DNA of 64,000 nt, from positions 558,001 through 622,000 of the forward strand of contig CBDDOJ010000001.1 of assembly GCA_965231865.1 (NCBI GenBank), given 5' to 3'. Of the stretch, positions 35,774 to 44,950 are shown piece after piece. The translations under genes and the position numbers were made by a program. This stretch comes from WTGA01 sp965231865. GTDB lineage: Bacteria; Pseudomonadota; Gammaproteobacteria; Arenicellales; Poriferihabitantaceae. The notes beneath the pieces are model-generated. The model saw only the letters and a list, made by a program, of their open reading frames with translations, did no database searches and was not told the DNA's origin. Position 1 is the first letter of the stretch; each line of letters begins with the position of its first letter.

Positions 35774-36430
35774 TTATATTTCTCCGATATTTTCCAGTTT
35801 TAACTGCACCAGGGCGGTATTTCCGGCCCCCAGAGATAATAACTTCAGTGATTGTGAATAGGCCTCCTTGGCCAACCGCCTGTCACCCTGCCGGCCACGC
35901 TGGAGATAGGCATCTCCCTGTAACTCGTGGTATCTTGATGAGAAGCTGCTTTCCCGGTTTCCATGTTCCAGGATTTCCAGCGCCCGGTCCGGGTCATTGC
36001 TGGCAAGCAGCACCGATACCAGCCGAAGCCTTGCGACATGCTTCATACTGGCATCCTCCGTATTGGACACCACCCAGGACAGTTCGGAAGCCGCGGATTC
36101 CAGATCGTCCTCCTCCACAAATTGCCTGGCGAGCAGCAGTCCTGCCAACACGGCATACGGCGTATCCCTGAAGTCCTGTTTCAGGGTAGCGACAATCCCC
36201 CGGGTGGTCTCAATTGGCGCATCCACATCGACACTCTCGAACAGTTCAGAGGCCGCTTCACCCTGGGATTGCTGATAATGACCCCAATAGTTGAACCCAA
36301 CGATACCTGCCAGACCGAGAAGAATGCCCGCCGTCAGAGACTTCCCGTATTCCTCCCACAGTACCTTTGCTCTGGCTACATCATCATCTTCTGCAAATTT
36401 CGGTAATTTCGGTAATTTCTCTTCAGCCAT
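35774..36430 (-). CDS. yfgM: YfgM, SecYEG-associated TPR membrane protein
   Basis: Single-pass inner-membrane protein (UPF0070) that links the SecYEG translocon to periplasmic chaperones. 218 residues: cytosolic head, anchor at about 33-50 (LTAGILLGLAGIVGFNYWG), then periplasmic TPR-like helices (LRLVSVLLASNDPDRALEILEHG, RYHELQGDAYLQRGRQGDRRLAKEAY). Stop abuts the bamB start. Between hisS and bamB as usual. Confidence 0.93.
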   Translation of the reverse strand: MAEEKLPKLPKFAEDDDVARAKVLWEEYGKSLTAGILLGLAGIVGFNYWGHYQQSQGEAASELFESVDVDAPIETTRGIVATLKQDFRDTPYAVLAGLLLARQFVEEDDLESAASELSWVVSNTEDASMKHVARLRLVSVLLASNDPDRALEILEHGNRESSFSSRYHELQGDAYLQRGRQGDRRLAKEAYSQSLKLLSLGAGNTALVQLKLENIGEI

Positions 36431-36464
36431 TTCAGATCAAGCCCATCATCGGATCGTTGTAATT

Positions 36465-37730
36465 CTATCTTATATTGGATTCACACCATTGAACCAGGCC
36501 TGAACCTGGCAGTTCCAGCGGGTCGCTCCCCTTACGCATAAATTTGACCTGGACAACCCCTTTCTCCAGTTCCGTCTCCCCCACTATGATGCAGATTTCA
36601 GCGCCTGACTGATCAGCCCGTTTCAGCCGGGTTTTCAGTTTTCCTCCGCCACAGTGGTCAACCACGACAAATCCAGCATCGCGCAACGCTTCAGAAATAC
36701 CGACTGTACCGGAACTTTCCACTCCGGTAATGTCGATAACATATATCGAATAACCGGGGGTTCCCCCGCCCTTCCCCTGTGCAGTCACGAGCTCAGCCAA
36801 TCGTTCCATGCCCATTGCAAAACCAATGGCCGGCACCGGTTTTCCACCCCGATTTTCTACCAGAGAGTCATATCTGCCCCCCGCACACACGGTATTTTGT
36901 GCGCCCAGCTGTTTCGTGGTCCACTCAAATACGGTACTGGTGTAGTAGTCCAGTCCTCGCACCAGTCTCGTGTTGATACTGAAATTTATCGATGACTTCC
37001 CAAGGGATTCACAAAGCCTCTCGAAATGCTTTTTCTCCTCCACCTGTATGAAGTCCAGTATACTTGGAGCATTCGAAATCAGTTCCTGAAGGTCCGGGTT
37101 TTTGCTGTCCAGAATTCTGAGCGGGTTCCTGTCCAGCCGGCGCAGGCTGTCTTTATCCAGTTGGTCCAGGTTTTTCCTCAGAAACTGCTGAAGCGAATTC
37201 CGGTAGGCCAGCCTTGACTGGCTGGAGCCGAGAGTATTGATTTCAAGCTGTATTCCATCAATTTCCAACTCTTTCCATATCCGTTCACCTGCACGAATAA
37301 TTTCCGCATCAATATCCGGACCAGGCCACCCGAATGCCTCAATGCCAAACTGGTGAAACTGGCGGTATCGGCCCTTTTGCGGCCTTTCCCGTCGAAACAT
37401 CGGTCCCATATACCAGAATCTTCGCTGTTGATTGTGCAGCAGCCCATGTTGGATACAGGCCCTGACCGTACTGGCGGTGGCTTCCGGTCTGAGTGATAGA
37501 CGTTCCTCGCCACTGTCCGTGAACGTATACATTTCCTTGTCGACAATATCGGTTTGATCGCCAATGGACTGCGTAAACAGGGCCGTTTTTTCAAGCAGCG
37601 GCGTTCGAATTTCCTGGTAGCCATATTGCCATCCGACTGCCCTGAGAGTCGACTCCAGGCGGTGCCAAAGCCCCATGTTCTCAGGCAACAGATCGTTCAT
37701 GCCGCGAACGGCCTGAATACGATCACTCAT
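36465..37730 (-). CDS. hisS: Histidyl-tRNA synthetase
   Basis: Class II aminoacyl-tRNA synthetase, 421 residues from ATG 37730. Begins MSDRIQAVRGMNDLLPENM; motif 2 region RFWYMGPMFRRERPQKGRYRQFHQFGIEAFG; His-specific LVRGLDYYTSTVFEW; motif 3 AIGFAMGMERL; anticodon domain at the C-terminus. The start overlaps the rodZ stop (ATGAGTGA). A longer open extension upstream is only the shadow of rodZ. Confidence 0.97.
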   Translation of the reverse strand: MSDRIQAVRGMNDLLPENMGLWHRLESTLRAVGWQYGYQEIRTPLLEKTALFTQSIGDQTDIVDKEMYTFTDSGEERLSLRPEATASTVRACIQHGLLHNQQRRFWYMGPMFRRERPQKGRYRQFHQFGIEAFGWPGPDIDAEIIRAGERIWKELEIDGIQLEINTLGSSQSRLAYRNSLQQFLRKNLDQLDKDSLRRLDRNPLRILDSKNPDLQELISNAPSILDFIQVEEKKHFERLCESLGKSSINFSINTRLVRGLDYYTSTVFEWTTKQLGAQNTVCAGGRYDSLVENRGGKPVPAIGFAMGMERLAELVTAQGKGGGTPGYSIYVIDITGVESSGTVGISEALRDAGFVVVDHCGGGKLKTRLKRADQSGAEICIIVGETELEKGVVQVKFMRKGSDPLELPGSGLVQWCESNIR

Positions 37731-39357
37731 TGGTTTCTGCCACCGGTTCGGTGGTATTGCGGCCGGGGAACTCCCCCACAACAATCTGGACGAACGATTC
37801 ACCTTCGTTCGCTTCGAACTGGACCGATTGCCCGAGGTAGACCACACTTGCGCTGTCCGCTTCGCCCAGGTAAACCCAAAACGGCGCTTTTCCATTGATG
37901 ATCAGGGGTTCGCCGGGTTCAACGTCTCGAAAAACAAGCTTGGTCCCGTCCCGTTCCCTGACATCCAGCCACATCGGTTTCTCCACGTGGACCACAATCT
38001 GGTTTTCGGAAGTCGGGTCCATGACCGTACCAAGGCTCGATTCCAGACCGGTTTCCGGTTCCCCGGCTTCAACGGTTTCGTCGACGGCGCCCGCTGAAGG
38101 AAGGGGTTCCTCCGCGGCTTCCGGGAGTGCAGCCACTTCCCCGGGCCGGCTTCCGTCTTCCTCCGCAGCTTCCGGTTCCCCGGCTTCAACGGTTTCACCG
38201 ACGGTTCCGGCGGAAGGAGGGGGTTCCTCCACGGCTTCCGGGAGTGCAGCCACTTCCTCCGCAGATTCCGATTCCCCGGCTTCAACGGTTTCGCCCACGG
38301 TGCCTCCTGCTGAAGGAAGGAGTTCCTCCGCGGCTTCCGGGAGTGCAGCCGCTTCCCCGGGCCGACTTCCGTCTTCCTCTGCAGCTTCCGGTTCCCCGGC
38401 TTCAACGGTTTCGTCGACGGCGCCCGCTGAAGGAAGGGATTCCTCCGTAGCTTCCGGGAGCGCAGCCACTTCCTCCGCGGATTCCGGGTTCGCATTATCC
38501 GATTCCCGTGCAACGGTTTCAGCTTCTTCAGTGCCTGGTACCATGACTTCCGGGTTCACAACCGGGTCCGAAGATTCGTCCTGGCTGCTGGAAAGCAGGC
38601 CTGGGTCAGTGGATTCTCCGGCAGAATCGGCCCTGGATGGTACGGACTCCTGATTGACGGAACCCTGGTCGATATTTTCCACATGATCCGCCAGAACCGG
38701 CTCGCTGCCATCCGGGGAGGGTTGTGCGGTCGGTGAGGCCGGGTTTTCAGGTAAATTCAGCGTTGAATCATCACTTTTTTGCTCATCACCGGCCTCTGAT
38801 TCTTCTGAAAAATCGTGTTCCGACAACACGCTCAGCGAGAGATTCTGGGTATCCAGCTGGCTGCTGTCCCCGGCAACCCCCTGTTCTGTATTGTCCTCGG
38901 AATCAATCACCACCAGTTGAGGGTCGGAAGTCTCATCCAGCCGCTGGGTTAGCAGTACATTTTCCGGGGTTTGCCAATACCAGATTACTCCCAGAAAAAG
39001 CACCGAAAGCGCAAAAAAAACAACCGCAGATTTCTTTCGCAGTTTTTCCTGAAGATGGTGAACACTCCGGTGATTGGGCTTCAGTACAATGTTTGACAGC
39101 GGGGGGTGACGGCTTTTCTTGTATACATCAATTTCCTTGGTGACATCCACCCCGAGCAGGTTTCCGTAACTTCTCCAGTAGCCAATAATGTAGGGCGCCT
39201 CGGGCAGGGAATCAAAATCATCCTGCTCAATCGCCTCGACCTGGGCCACTGACAACAGCAGTTCATCCGCAACATCCTTTAGGTCCCAGCCAAGTTTTCT
39301 TCTTTTTTCCCTGAATAAGGATCCGGGGGTTGGCATGACAAATTCTGTTTGCTCCAT
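37723..39357 (-). CDS. rodZ: RodZ-type cell-shape protein with acidic repeat linker
   Basis: Bitopic protein that ties MreB to the membrane and cell-wall machinery. 544 residues, versus about 340 in E. coli. N-terminal helix-turn-helix (GSLFREKRRKLGWDLKDVADELLLSVAQVEAIEQDDFDSLP, with YIIGYWRSYGNLLGVD), anchor at about 109-127 (SAVVFFALSVLFLGVIWYW), a long acidic Glu/Ser/Pro periplasmic linker with tandem repeats, then the C-terminal beta domain (WLDVRERDGTKLVFRDVEPGE, GKAPFWVYLGEADSASV). It precedes hisS directly with an eight-base overlap; ispG, often between them, is absent here. Confidence 0.9.
   Translation of the reverse strand: MEQTEFVMPTPGSLFREKRRKLGWDLKDVADELLLSVAQVEAIEQDDFDSLPEAPYIIGYWRSYGNLLGVDVTKEIDVYKKSRHPPLSNIVLKPNHRSVHHLQEKLRKKSAVVFFALSVLFLGVIWYWQTPENVLLTQRLDETSDPQLVVIDSEDNTEQGVAGDSSQLDTQNLSLSVLSEHDFSEESEAGDEQKSDDSTLNLPENPASPTAQPSPDGSEPVLADHVENIDQGSVNQESVPSRADSAGESTDPGLLSSSQDESSDPVVNPEVMVPGTEEAETVARESDNANPESAEEVAALPEATEESLPSAGAVDETVEAGEPEAAEEDGSRPGEAAALPEAAEELLPSAGGTVGETVEAGESESAEEVAALPEAVEEPPPSAGTVGETVEAGEPEAAEEDGSRPGEVAALPEAAEEPLPSAGAVDETVEAGEPETGLESSLGTVMDPTSENQIVVHVEKPMWLDVRERDGTKLVFRDVEPGEPLIINGKAPFWVYLGEADSASVVYLGQSVQFEANEGESFVQIVVGEFPGRNTTEPVAETNE
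38050..38475 (-). repeat. In-frame tandem repeats in the rodZ linker
   Basis: Four related units of about 30-38 residues: ALPEA-x-EE-x-LPSAG-x-V-x-ETVEAGE, two of them extended by AAEEDGSRPGE. The DNA is repeated along with the protein, with alternating long and short units suggesting duplication of a two-unit block. Coding throughout, so not a CRISPR array. Confidence 0.9.
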
Positions 39358-39736
39358 GATCTTTGGTCGCTATGGCTTCAACAGGTCGGATTGATGATCA
39401 AACCCTGGCCGTTGTGCACTCCTGTACGGCATGGGTGGTCAGAATCCGTATCCGGAAATTCCGCTTTGATTTTGAATGCAGGCCGGGACAGGCCTGCCGA
39501 TAAAGCACCGGCATCACAGTCGGTTTCCCGCCCCGCCTGTGTGGGCAAACCGGCACACAGGAGGACCGGGGTGCCCGGGCGCAAACCCGGGTCCACGCGA
39601 AAAACTTCCAACGCACCCGGTGCCGGTTTCCTTCCTGCGGGGGCATACCGACTGGCTTTTGGGCCCATACATCTCCCGCCGACAGACAACCGGGGACCTG
39701 AAAACAGGGAATACAGGTTTGGAACCATCGGTGCCA
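39358..39736. other. Non-coding, hairpin-rich spacer between rlmN and rodZ
   Basis: About 380 bases without a convincing gene. Two GC-rich hairpins stand side by side: CCTGTGTG/CACACAGG (39536-39543 with 39554-39561) and CCCGGG/CCCGGG around a six-base loop (39574-39579 with 39586-39591). No T tract follows. In many gammaproteobacteria a TPR pilus gene (pilF/pilW) lies here; I see no trace of it. Confidence 0.5.
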
Positions 39737-40873
39737 TCAGGACAATGTCACCCGTTGTCGCTGGAGCCGCTGCGACCGGTTGGTTCGATCCAGAAAATCT
39801 CCCGCAAGCTGCCCACAGGCGGCATCAATGTCATCTCCCCTGGTTTTTCTTGTTATGGTCAGGATGTTCCGTGACATCAGCACATCCCTGAATCGATGAA
39901 TGGAATTCATGTCTGACCCCTCAAGCCGGGTGCCCGGAAATGTATTGAAAGGGATGAGATTCACTTTTGCCGGCACACCTGCCAGCACCCTGGAAAGCTG
40001 TCTCGCCTGGGCCAGGCTGTCGTTCACACCTTTGAGCATGACATATTCAAAGGTGATTCTCTGCCTGTTCTTTTCGCCCACGTAGGCTGTGCAACTCTCA
40101 AGAAGTTCACGGATTGGATATTTTTTATTCAGCGGCACCAGCTTGTTTCGCAGTTCATCATCCGGAGCATGCAGGGACACGGCCAGACTGACCGGGCATT
40201 CCTGTCGAAGCCGGTCAATGAATGGAACCATCCCCGCCGTACTGAGCGTCACCCTTCGCCTCGACAGGCCGAATGAAAAGTCATCCATCATCAATTTCAT
40301 GGCCGATACCACATTTTCAAAATTCAGCAACGGTTCTCCCATGCCCATCATGACCACATTGGTCACCGGTCTGCGCTGCCCGGACTCGTCATGGGATGAA
40401 ATTCCATGTTCCCTGCTTTCCGTTTTCTCCAGAACATTGTTGGCAATCCAGACCTGTGAAATAATCTCATCAACACTCAGGTTGCGGTTGAACCCCTGTT
40501 GAGCGGTGGAGCAGAACGTACAGTTTAGTCCACATCCTACCTGGGAAGACACACACAGGGTACCACGGCTGCTTTCGGGAATATAAACCGTTTCGATACA
40601 ATTGTGGTCCTGGAGCCGGAGCAGCCATTTCACGGTTCCATCACGGGATTGCTGTTGACTGACAATTTCCGGAAGATTCAGATTCGTACTCTGGTTCAAC
40701 TTCTCCCGCAATCCCTTGCTGAGATCTGTCATCCTCCCAAAATCGGTCATATTGCGCTGGTAAACCCACTGCAGCAGCTGGTTGGCCCGAAATCGCTTTT
40801 CCCCGATCCCATGGAAGAATGATTCCATTGCGCTACGGTCCAGGGAAAACAGGTTTGTGGTGGATTCAGACAC
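39737..40873 (-). CDS. rlmN: 23S rRNA (A2503-C2)/tRNA (A37-C2)-methyltransferase RlmN
   Basis: Radical SAM methylase. 378 residues from GTG 40873 (VSESTTNLFSLDRSAMESFF), preceded by GAGGGGA and starting 14 bases after ndk. The cluster motif is CGLNCTFCSTAQQGFNRNL (CxxxCxxC), with GMGEPLLNFENV, GLSRRRVTLSTAG and SLHAPDDELRNKLVPLNKKYP typical of RlmN. The catalytic Cys lies in the C-terminal DIDAACGQL. An earlier ATG at 40906 would overlap ndk. Confidence 0.95.
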   Translation of the reverse strand: MSESTTNLFSLDRSAMESFFHGIGEKRFRANQLLQWVYQRNMTDFGRMTDLSKGLREKLNQSTNLNLPEIVSQQQSRDGTVKWLLRLQDHNCIETVYIPESSRGTLCVSSQVGCGLNCTFCSTAQQGFNRNLSVDEIISQVWIANNVLEKTESREHGISSHDESGQRRPVTNVVMMGMGEPLLNFENVVSAMKLMMDDFSFGLSRRRVTLSTAGMVPFIDRLRQECPVSLAVSLHAPDDELRNKLVPLNKKYPIRELLESCTAYVGEKNRQRITFEYVMLKGVNDSLAQARQLSRVLAGVPAKVNLIPFNTFPGTRLEGSDMNSIHRFRDVLMSRNILTITRKTRGDDIDAACGQLAGDFLDRTNRSQRLQRQRVTLS

Positions 40874-40887
40874 TGTCGTGCTTCCCC

Positions 40888-41319
40888 TCAACGGGTCCTT
40901 GGGCAAATATCGTTTTCTTCGAAGAAAAATGATATCTCCACCGCCGCGGTCTCGGATGCATCCGAACCATGTACCGCGTTTTCTTCAACATTGGCAGCAA
41001 AATCCGCACGAATGGTTCCGGCCTCCGCATCCGCCGGATTGGTTGCTCCCATCACCTCCCGGTTCCTGGAGATTGCATTTTCTCCCTCCAGCACCTGCAC
41101 CATGACCGGTCCCGAAGTCATGAAACGGACCAGATCATTGTAAAAAGGACGCTCCTTGTGCACGGCATAAAATCCTTCCGCCTGTTCCCGGGTCATATGC
41201 AGCATTCGTGATGCCACGATGGTCAATCCTGCTTCCTCGAATCGCTGATAAATTCTCCCAATACTATTGCCGGCCACTGCGTCGGGCTTGACAATGGAAA
41301 ATGTTCGCTCAATCGCCAT
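40888..41319 (-). CDS. ndk: Nucleoside diphosphate kinase
   Basis: Balances NTP pools by phosphate transfer through a His. 143 residues starting MAIERTFSIVKPDAVAGNSIG; the phosphorylated His is in ENAVHGSDASETAAVEISFFF and the tail CPRTR is like E. coli. ATG 41319 has GGAG seven bases upstream; a longer open extension is not family sequence. First gene before rlmN. Confidence 0.97.
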   Translation of the reverse strand: MAIERTFSIVKPDAVAGNSIGRIYQRFEEAGLTIVASRMLHMTREQAEGFYAVHKERPFYNDLVRFMTSGPVMVQVLEGENAISRNREVMGATNPADAEAGTIRADFAANVEENAVHGSDASETAAVEISFFFEENDICPRTR

Positions 41320-41591
41320 AATTTTCTCCAGTTGTATATTATAGTTCATCCGGCAGCAACGAATACCTGCTTCCATTCCCCGCCGGTCCGCCGCCGTGTC
41401 TGTGCATCAAAATCCCACACTGCCAATCCTGGCGGAATTTCAGAGAATTTCCTGGTAAATCTCTAATTCAAAATCATTTTTCGGATAAAACAAACCTGTT
41501 GAATCCCGGGTGAACGGCTCATGGACAACCCGTCAGTTACCCCGTCTTCCGAACCAAAAACTGCGAGCCAATTGTACATTCGCAACCGTGG

Positions 41592-42938
41592 TCAGGCCAG
41601 CAGGGTATTCTCGCCAACCCCGGTTATTTTAACATCCAGCCACTGGGATTCCGGCCTGGAATCACATTTTATCTTCACCGGGAAATAATTGTCTGCCCTG
41701 GAAAAAACCAGGTAAGGGCGGTTTGCAGGGGCGTGGCAGTTTTCCAGCAGTACGCGTTTTGTTTCCCCGACCTGTCGATGCGCCACCCGGTGCCAGACCT
41801 TCCGGCCCGCCCTGCGTGCTGCATCCGCGCGCTGTTGGCGAATGCCTTTTGGCACCTGGTCAGGAATACGGGCTGCGGGTGTACCGGGCCTGGATGAATA
41901 GGTGAAAACATGGGGATAGGCAATTTCCAGTTCTTCGATTGCGGCCAGGGTGTCATCAAAATGGGCATCGGACTCGGTAGGAAAACCCGCAAGAATATCC
42001 GCACTCAACACCAGGTCGGGCAGCGCTGAACGCAAGGCGGTTATACGATCGTAAACAAGTTCCCGCCGGGCCCTTCTTTTCATTCTTTTCAGGATGAGCG
42101 TGTTGGCACTTTGCAGGGACAGGTGCAGGTGCGGGCAGATATTGGGGGACTGACGCAGCAATTCAACAAACTCATCGGTAATGTGGGCCGGGTCAATGGA
42201 ACTCAACCGTATCCGGTAATCCCCTTCCAGACCCGCCAGGGCACGGATCAATCCGGTGAGATGTACACTCGAATCACTGACATCCATTCCATAGGATCCA
42301 ATATCCACCCCGCACAACACGATTTCTCCATACCCATTGATCAACAGGCGCTCGCACTGACTCCTGATCGATGCGGGTGGGAAGGAACGACTTGGCCCCC
42401 TGGCAACATGGATGATGCAAAAAGTGCAGCCCTGATCACAACCCTGCTGGATTTGAACAAATGCCCTGGATTTTCCCTGGTATCCCTTGAGCAACTGTTC
42501 CGGCAGGCTGATTTCCCGGTCAATGTCACGCAACAATACGGAAGGCAGCCGGTCCCTGCACAAATCCTCCACCAGGGCCGGGATATCGAGTTTTTGACTG
42601 TTCCCGACGACGAGGTCGACCCCGGGGATTTGCGCACAGGCATCCGGGTCCATTTGTGCATAACAGCCAGTCACTACAATCCTGGCCCGGGGATTTTGCC
42701 GAATCGCCCTGCGAATCAGCTGCCTGGCCTGTCGGTCTGCTTCGGCTGTGACCGTACAGGTGTTGATAATAAACAGGTCCGCATCCTTCACCGACTGGAC
42801 CCGTTGAACGGCATTGCGTTCCAGTTTCTCGGCAATCAACTCGGATTCAAACGCATTCACCTTGCATCCCATTGTGGCGACTACCACGCTGGATGCAGAA
42901 GAATGTTTTGCGGGGGGTCTAACCAATACGGAATTCAT
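41592..42938 (-). CDS. mtaB: tRNA t6A37 methylthiotransferase MtaB
   Basis: Radical SAM enzyme adding a methylthio group to t6A37 of tRNA. 448 residues: UPF0004 domain (VVATMGCKVNAFESELI, NTCTVTAEADRQARQLIRRA, VTGCYAQMDP) with three cluster Cys, radical SAM core with CDQGCTFCIIHVARGPSRS (CxxxCxxC), and a C-terminal TRAM domain. GCKVN and the VTAEADRQ block favour MtaB over MiaB and RimO. The usual gene in bacteria is yqeV-like. Alone between ndk and iscA, about 215 bases after its end before the ndk start. Confidence 0.92.
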   Translation of the reverse strand: MNSVLVRPPAKHSSASSVVVATMGCKVNAFESELIAEKLERNAVQRVQSVKDADLFIINTCTVTAEADRQARQLIRRAIRQNPRARIVVTGCYAQMDPDACAQIPGVDLVVGNSQKLDIPALVEDLCRDRLPSVLLRDIDREISLPEQLLKGYQGKSRAFVQIQQGCDQGCTFCIIHVARGPSRSFPPASIRSQCERLLINGYGEIVLCGVDIGSYGMDVSDSSVHLTGLIRALAGLEGDYRIRLSSIDPAHITDEFVELLRQSPNICPHLHLSLQSANTLILKRMKRRARRELVYDRITALRSALPDLVLSADILAGFPTESDAHFDDTLAAIEELEIAYPHVFTYSSRPGTPAARIPDQVPKGIRQQRADAARRAGRKVWHRVAHRQVGETKRVLLENCHAPANRPYLVFSRADNYFPVKIKCDSRPESQWLDVKITGVGENTLLA

Positions 42939-43009
42939 CAGCCATCTTTCCAGACATCCCTTCCCGCCTTGCAGCGGCGGCGACTAAACCGGCGTGTAAC
43001 CGGCCCCGT

Positions 43010-43336
43010 TCAGTAAACGGTGAAACTCTCTCCGCAACCACACTGGTCCGTAACATTCGGGTTGCTGAAATGAAATGCCGCGGTCAACCCGTCCTCCCTG
43101 TAATCCACTTCAATGCCTTCCAGGTATTGCAGGTACTCTTCCTTGACGACAACCTTGACACCGTGACTTTCAAATACCCGGTCATCCTCATTGATTTGCC
43201 GGGCATAATCCATCTGGTATGCAAACCCGGAACAACCGGACTTCTTGATGCCCAGTCGCAATCCTTCTCCGACTCCCTTTGACAACAGGTGTGCGCTGAC
43301 TCGACTGGCCGCGGATTGTGTTAACGTGACAGGCAT
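43010..43336 (-). CDS. iscA: Iron-sulfur cluster assembly protein IscA
   Basis: A-type carrier, 108 residues: MPVTLTQSAASRVSAHLLSKG, KKSGCSGFAYQMDYA, VVVKEEYLQYLEG and the C-terminal CGCGESF, giving the three Cys that bind iron or a cluster. Sequence is closer to IscA than to ErpA or SufA. No iscR, iscS or iscU is adjacent. Confidence 0.93.
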   Translation of the reverse strand: MPVTLTQSAASRVSAHLLSKGVGEGLRLGIKKSGCSGFAYQMDYARQINEDDRVFESHGVKVVVKEEYLQYLEGIEVDYREDGLTAAFHFSNPNVTDQCGCGESFTVY

Positions 43337-43636
43337 GATTTCGATGTAAGAAATTGATATGTTATGCTATTTTTGAGATATCAGCGAAAAGACACTTCGG
43401 ACTTCGGTTCCCGCCCTGCATTATAACACAGGGTATCGTAAGCACGATATCCCGTTTCAACCGAACCGGGAAACAACACATGCCTTGTTCCCGTTAGTAT
43501 GGGGGTTGAATCAGGATATTCAACCGTCACAATGATAACCGGTCCAGCGGTCACGTTCGCCGGGGAATGTCCCGGTTTCCATACCCGGCATTGCCCCCGG
43601 TGAAGCCGTCCCTGGCCCTGCCCGGGGCCAATCTGC
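43337..43636. other. Spacer between iscA and the decarboxylase gene
   Basis: About 300 bases with no recognisable gene; presumably contains the iscA promoter. No clear -35/-10 pair or strong terminator was found. Confidence 0.4.
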
Positions 43637-44815
43637 TCACCAATCCGTAAAACCAGTCTCCACACAGACATACTCCCCGGTTTCAATTCCATTGAAACGG
43701 GTCGTTGTTGCCGAACCATATGCCCCCATCAGTCCGAACTCGATGCCATCCCCCGGTTGAATGTCCACGGGCAGGGAAAACGGCACGGACAGACGGTCCA
43801 AAGGGTCGCAGGTTGGACCAAAAACAGTTCTGGGTGCCCGATGGGAAGTCAACACCCGGCCCTCTCTCCATGTACGGATGGGCAGGGGAGTTTTCATGAT
43901 CGTCTGTTCCTGGAACCCACCATATACCCCGTCGTTAATAAAGACATCACCGTCCTGTCTTACATGGATCACTTCGGCAACCAGTGAAACGGAGGATGCG
44001 ACCAGGGCCCGGCCCGGCTCACAGATCAGTTCCGGCCTGGCTCCGGGAAAATACCCGTCCAGTCCCTGGCCAATCGCCGTGAAAAAATCTTCAACCCGGC
44101 GCACACTGCCGGGCTCATACGCAACCGGGAACCCGCCCCCCACGTTCAGGCGATACAGCACAACCTGGGCTTTTTCGGCAATTTCCGAGGCGGCGATGAT
44201 ATGGTCGACATAGGCCAGGGGGTCGGTACACTGGGACCCCGGGTGAAATGCGAGTGACGTTCGGGCACCCTTTTGTTTTGCCCGTTCAAGCAACACTGCG
44301 GCGTCTTCCGGAGCGGACCCGAATTTGCTGCCAAAATCGTAGATGGCGTCACGGTGGTCCAGCTTGAACCGAACGGTAATCTCCATACCATCGCCATGGG
44401 AAAGAACCGAATTCAAACCGGCCATGTCATCCACCACATAGGAGCGGATTCCGTATCTTTCATGCGCCATGGCGGTGGCGTTTGCCGAGCGTACCGGATT
44501 GTTGTAATGCAGGCGGGCAAACGGAAACCTCTGGCGAACCAGTTCAATTTCACCCAAAGAAGCCACGTCAAACGTGTGCACACCGGCTTCCCACAATGCG
44601 TCCAATACGAGTGGATGTGGATTGGCCTTCACGGCATAGGACACTTCACCCGGGAAAAGCCCTTGGAATTTCCGGGCTGTCCGGGCGAGCTGTTCTGCTG
44701 AAAACAGGTAGCACGACCGATCAAGATCATTGCGGACCAGGTAGTCCCGGGTATCCCGGTAAACCGGAACATCAGGGCTCCGGTCCCATTCCTGATTGAA
44801 CGATATGTTTTGCAT
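43637..44815 (-). CDS. Ornithine/diaminopimelate-type PLP decarboxylase (fold III)
   Basis: PLP-dependent decarboxylase of the alanine-racemase fold, 392 residues from ATG 44815. The Schiff-base Lys is in YAVKANPHP, the phosphate-binding Gly loop in NVGGGFP, PLP-contact in ELICEPGRALVA, and the second active-site Cys in FGPTCDPLDRL, as in eukaryotic-type ornithine decarboxylase. Substrate is probably ornithine or lysine, giving putrescine or cadaverine. It is divergent from an Lrp/AsnC-type regulator with a palindrome between them. Confidence 0.9.
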   Translation of the reverse strand: MQNISFNQEWDRSPDVPVYRDTRDYLVRNDLDRSCYLFSAEQLARTARKFQGLFPGEVSYAVKANPHPLVLDALWEAGVHTFDVASLGEIELVRQRFPFARLHYNNPVRSANATAMAHERYGIRSYVVDDMAGLNSVLSHGDGMEITVRFKLDHRDAIYDFGSKFGSAPEDAAVLLERAKQKGARTSLAFHPGSQCTDPLAYVDHIIAASEIAEKAQVVLYRLNVGGGFPVAYEPGSVRRVEDFFTAIGQGLDGYFPGARPELICEPGRALVASSVSLVAEVIHVRQDGDVFINDGVYGGFQEQTIMKTPLPIRTWREGRVLTSHRAPRTVFGPTCDPLDRLSVPFSLPVDIQPGDGIEFGLMGAYGSATTTRFNGIETGEYVCVETGFTDW

Positions 44816-44860
44816 GGCCAACACCGTGGTAACGAACCTCGAAACCATTATGCAGCACTT

Positions 44861-44895
44861 AAATTAAACATAATAGATGCATTTTATGTTAATTT
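44861..44895. promoter_or_regulatory. Palindrome in the decarboxylase-Lrp intergenic region (likely operator)
   Basis: AAATTAAACATAA (44861-44873) faces TTATGTTAATTT (44884-44895), an inverted repeat differing by one inserted base, in AT-rich DNA between the two divergent genes. Fits a site for the neighbouring Lrp/AsnC-family regulator. Confidence 0.55.
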
Positions 44896-44950
44896 GACTG
44901 TATTTATTTTCATATTGTAATGCTTGCTGAACATATTGCATAATACTGGC

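Noticed and set aside
37731..37895. Extended N-terminus for hisS
   Set aside because: The first 55 extra residues are a shadow of rodZ; MSDRIQAVRGMNDLLP is the family start.
38050..38475. Possible CRISPR array because of regular repeats
   Set aside because: Units are in frame, coding and contiguous without unique spacers; they belong to RodZ. No cas genes are present in the window.
37895..38653. Long plus-strand open frame (252 codons, Ser/Pro/Ala-rich) opposite rodZ
   Set aside because: It is the mirror of the repetitive acidic linker of rodZ; no start signal, no family motif, and rodZ has clear domains on the other strand.
39378..39737. 119-codon minus-strand frame between rlmN and rodZ
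   Set aside because: Low-complexity translation of hairpin-rich DNA without motif or start signal.
42111..43016. Plus-strand open frame of 301 codons opposite mtaB
   Set aside because: Entirely antisense to a well-supported radical SAM gene; no recognisable motif.
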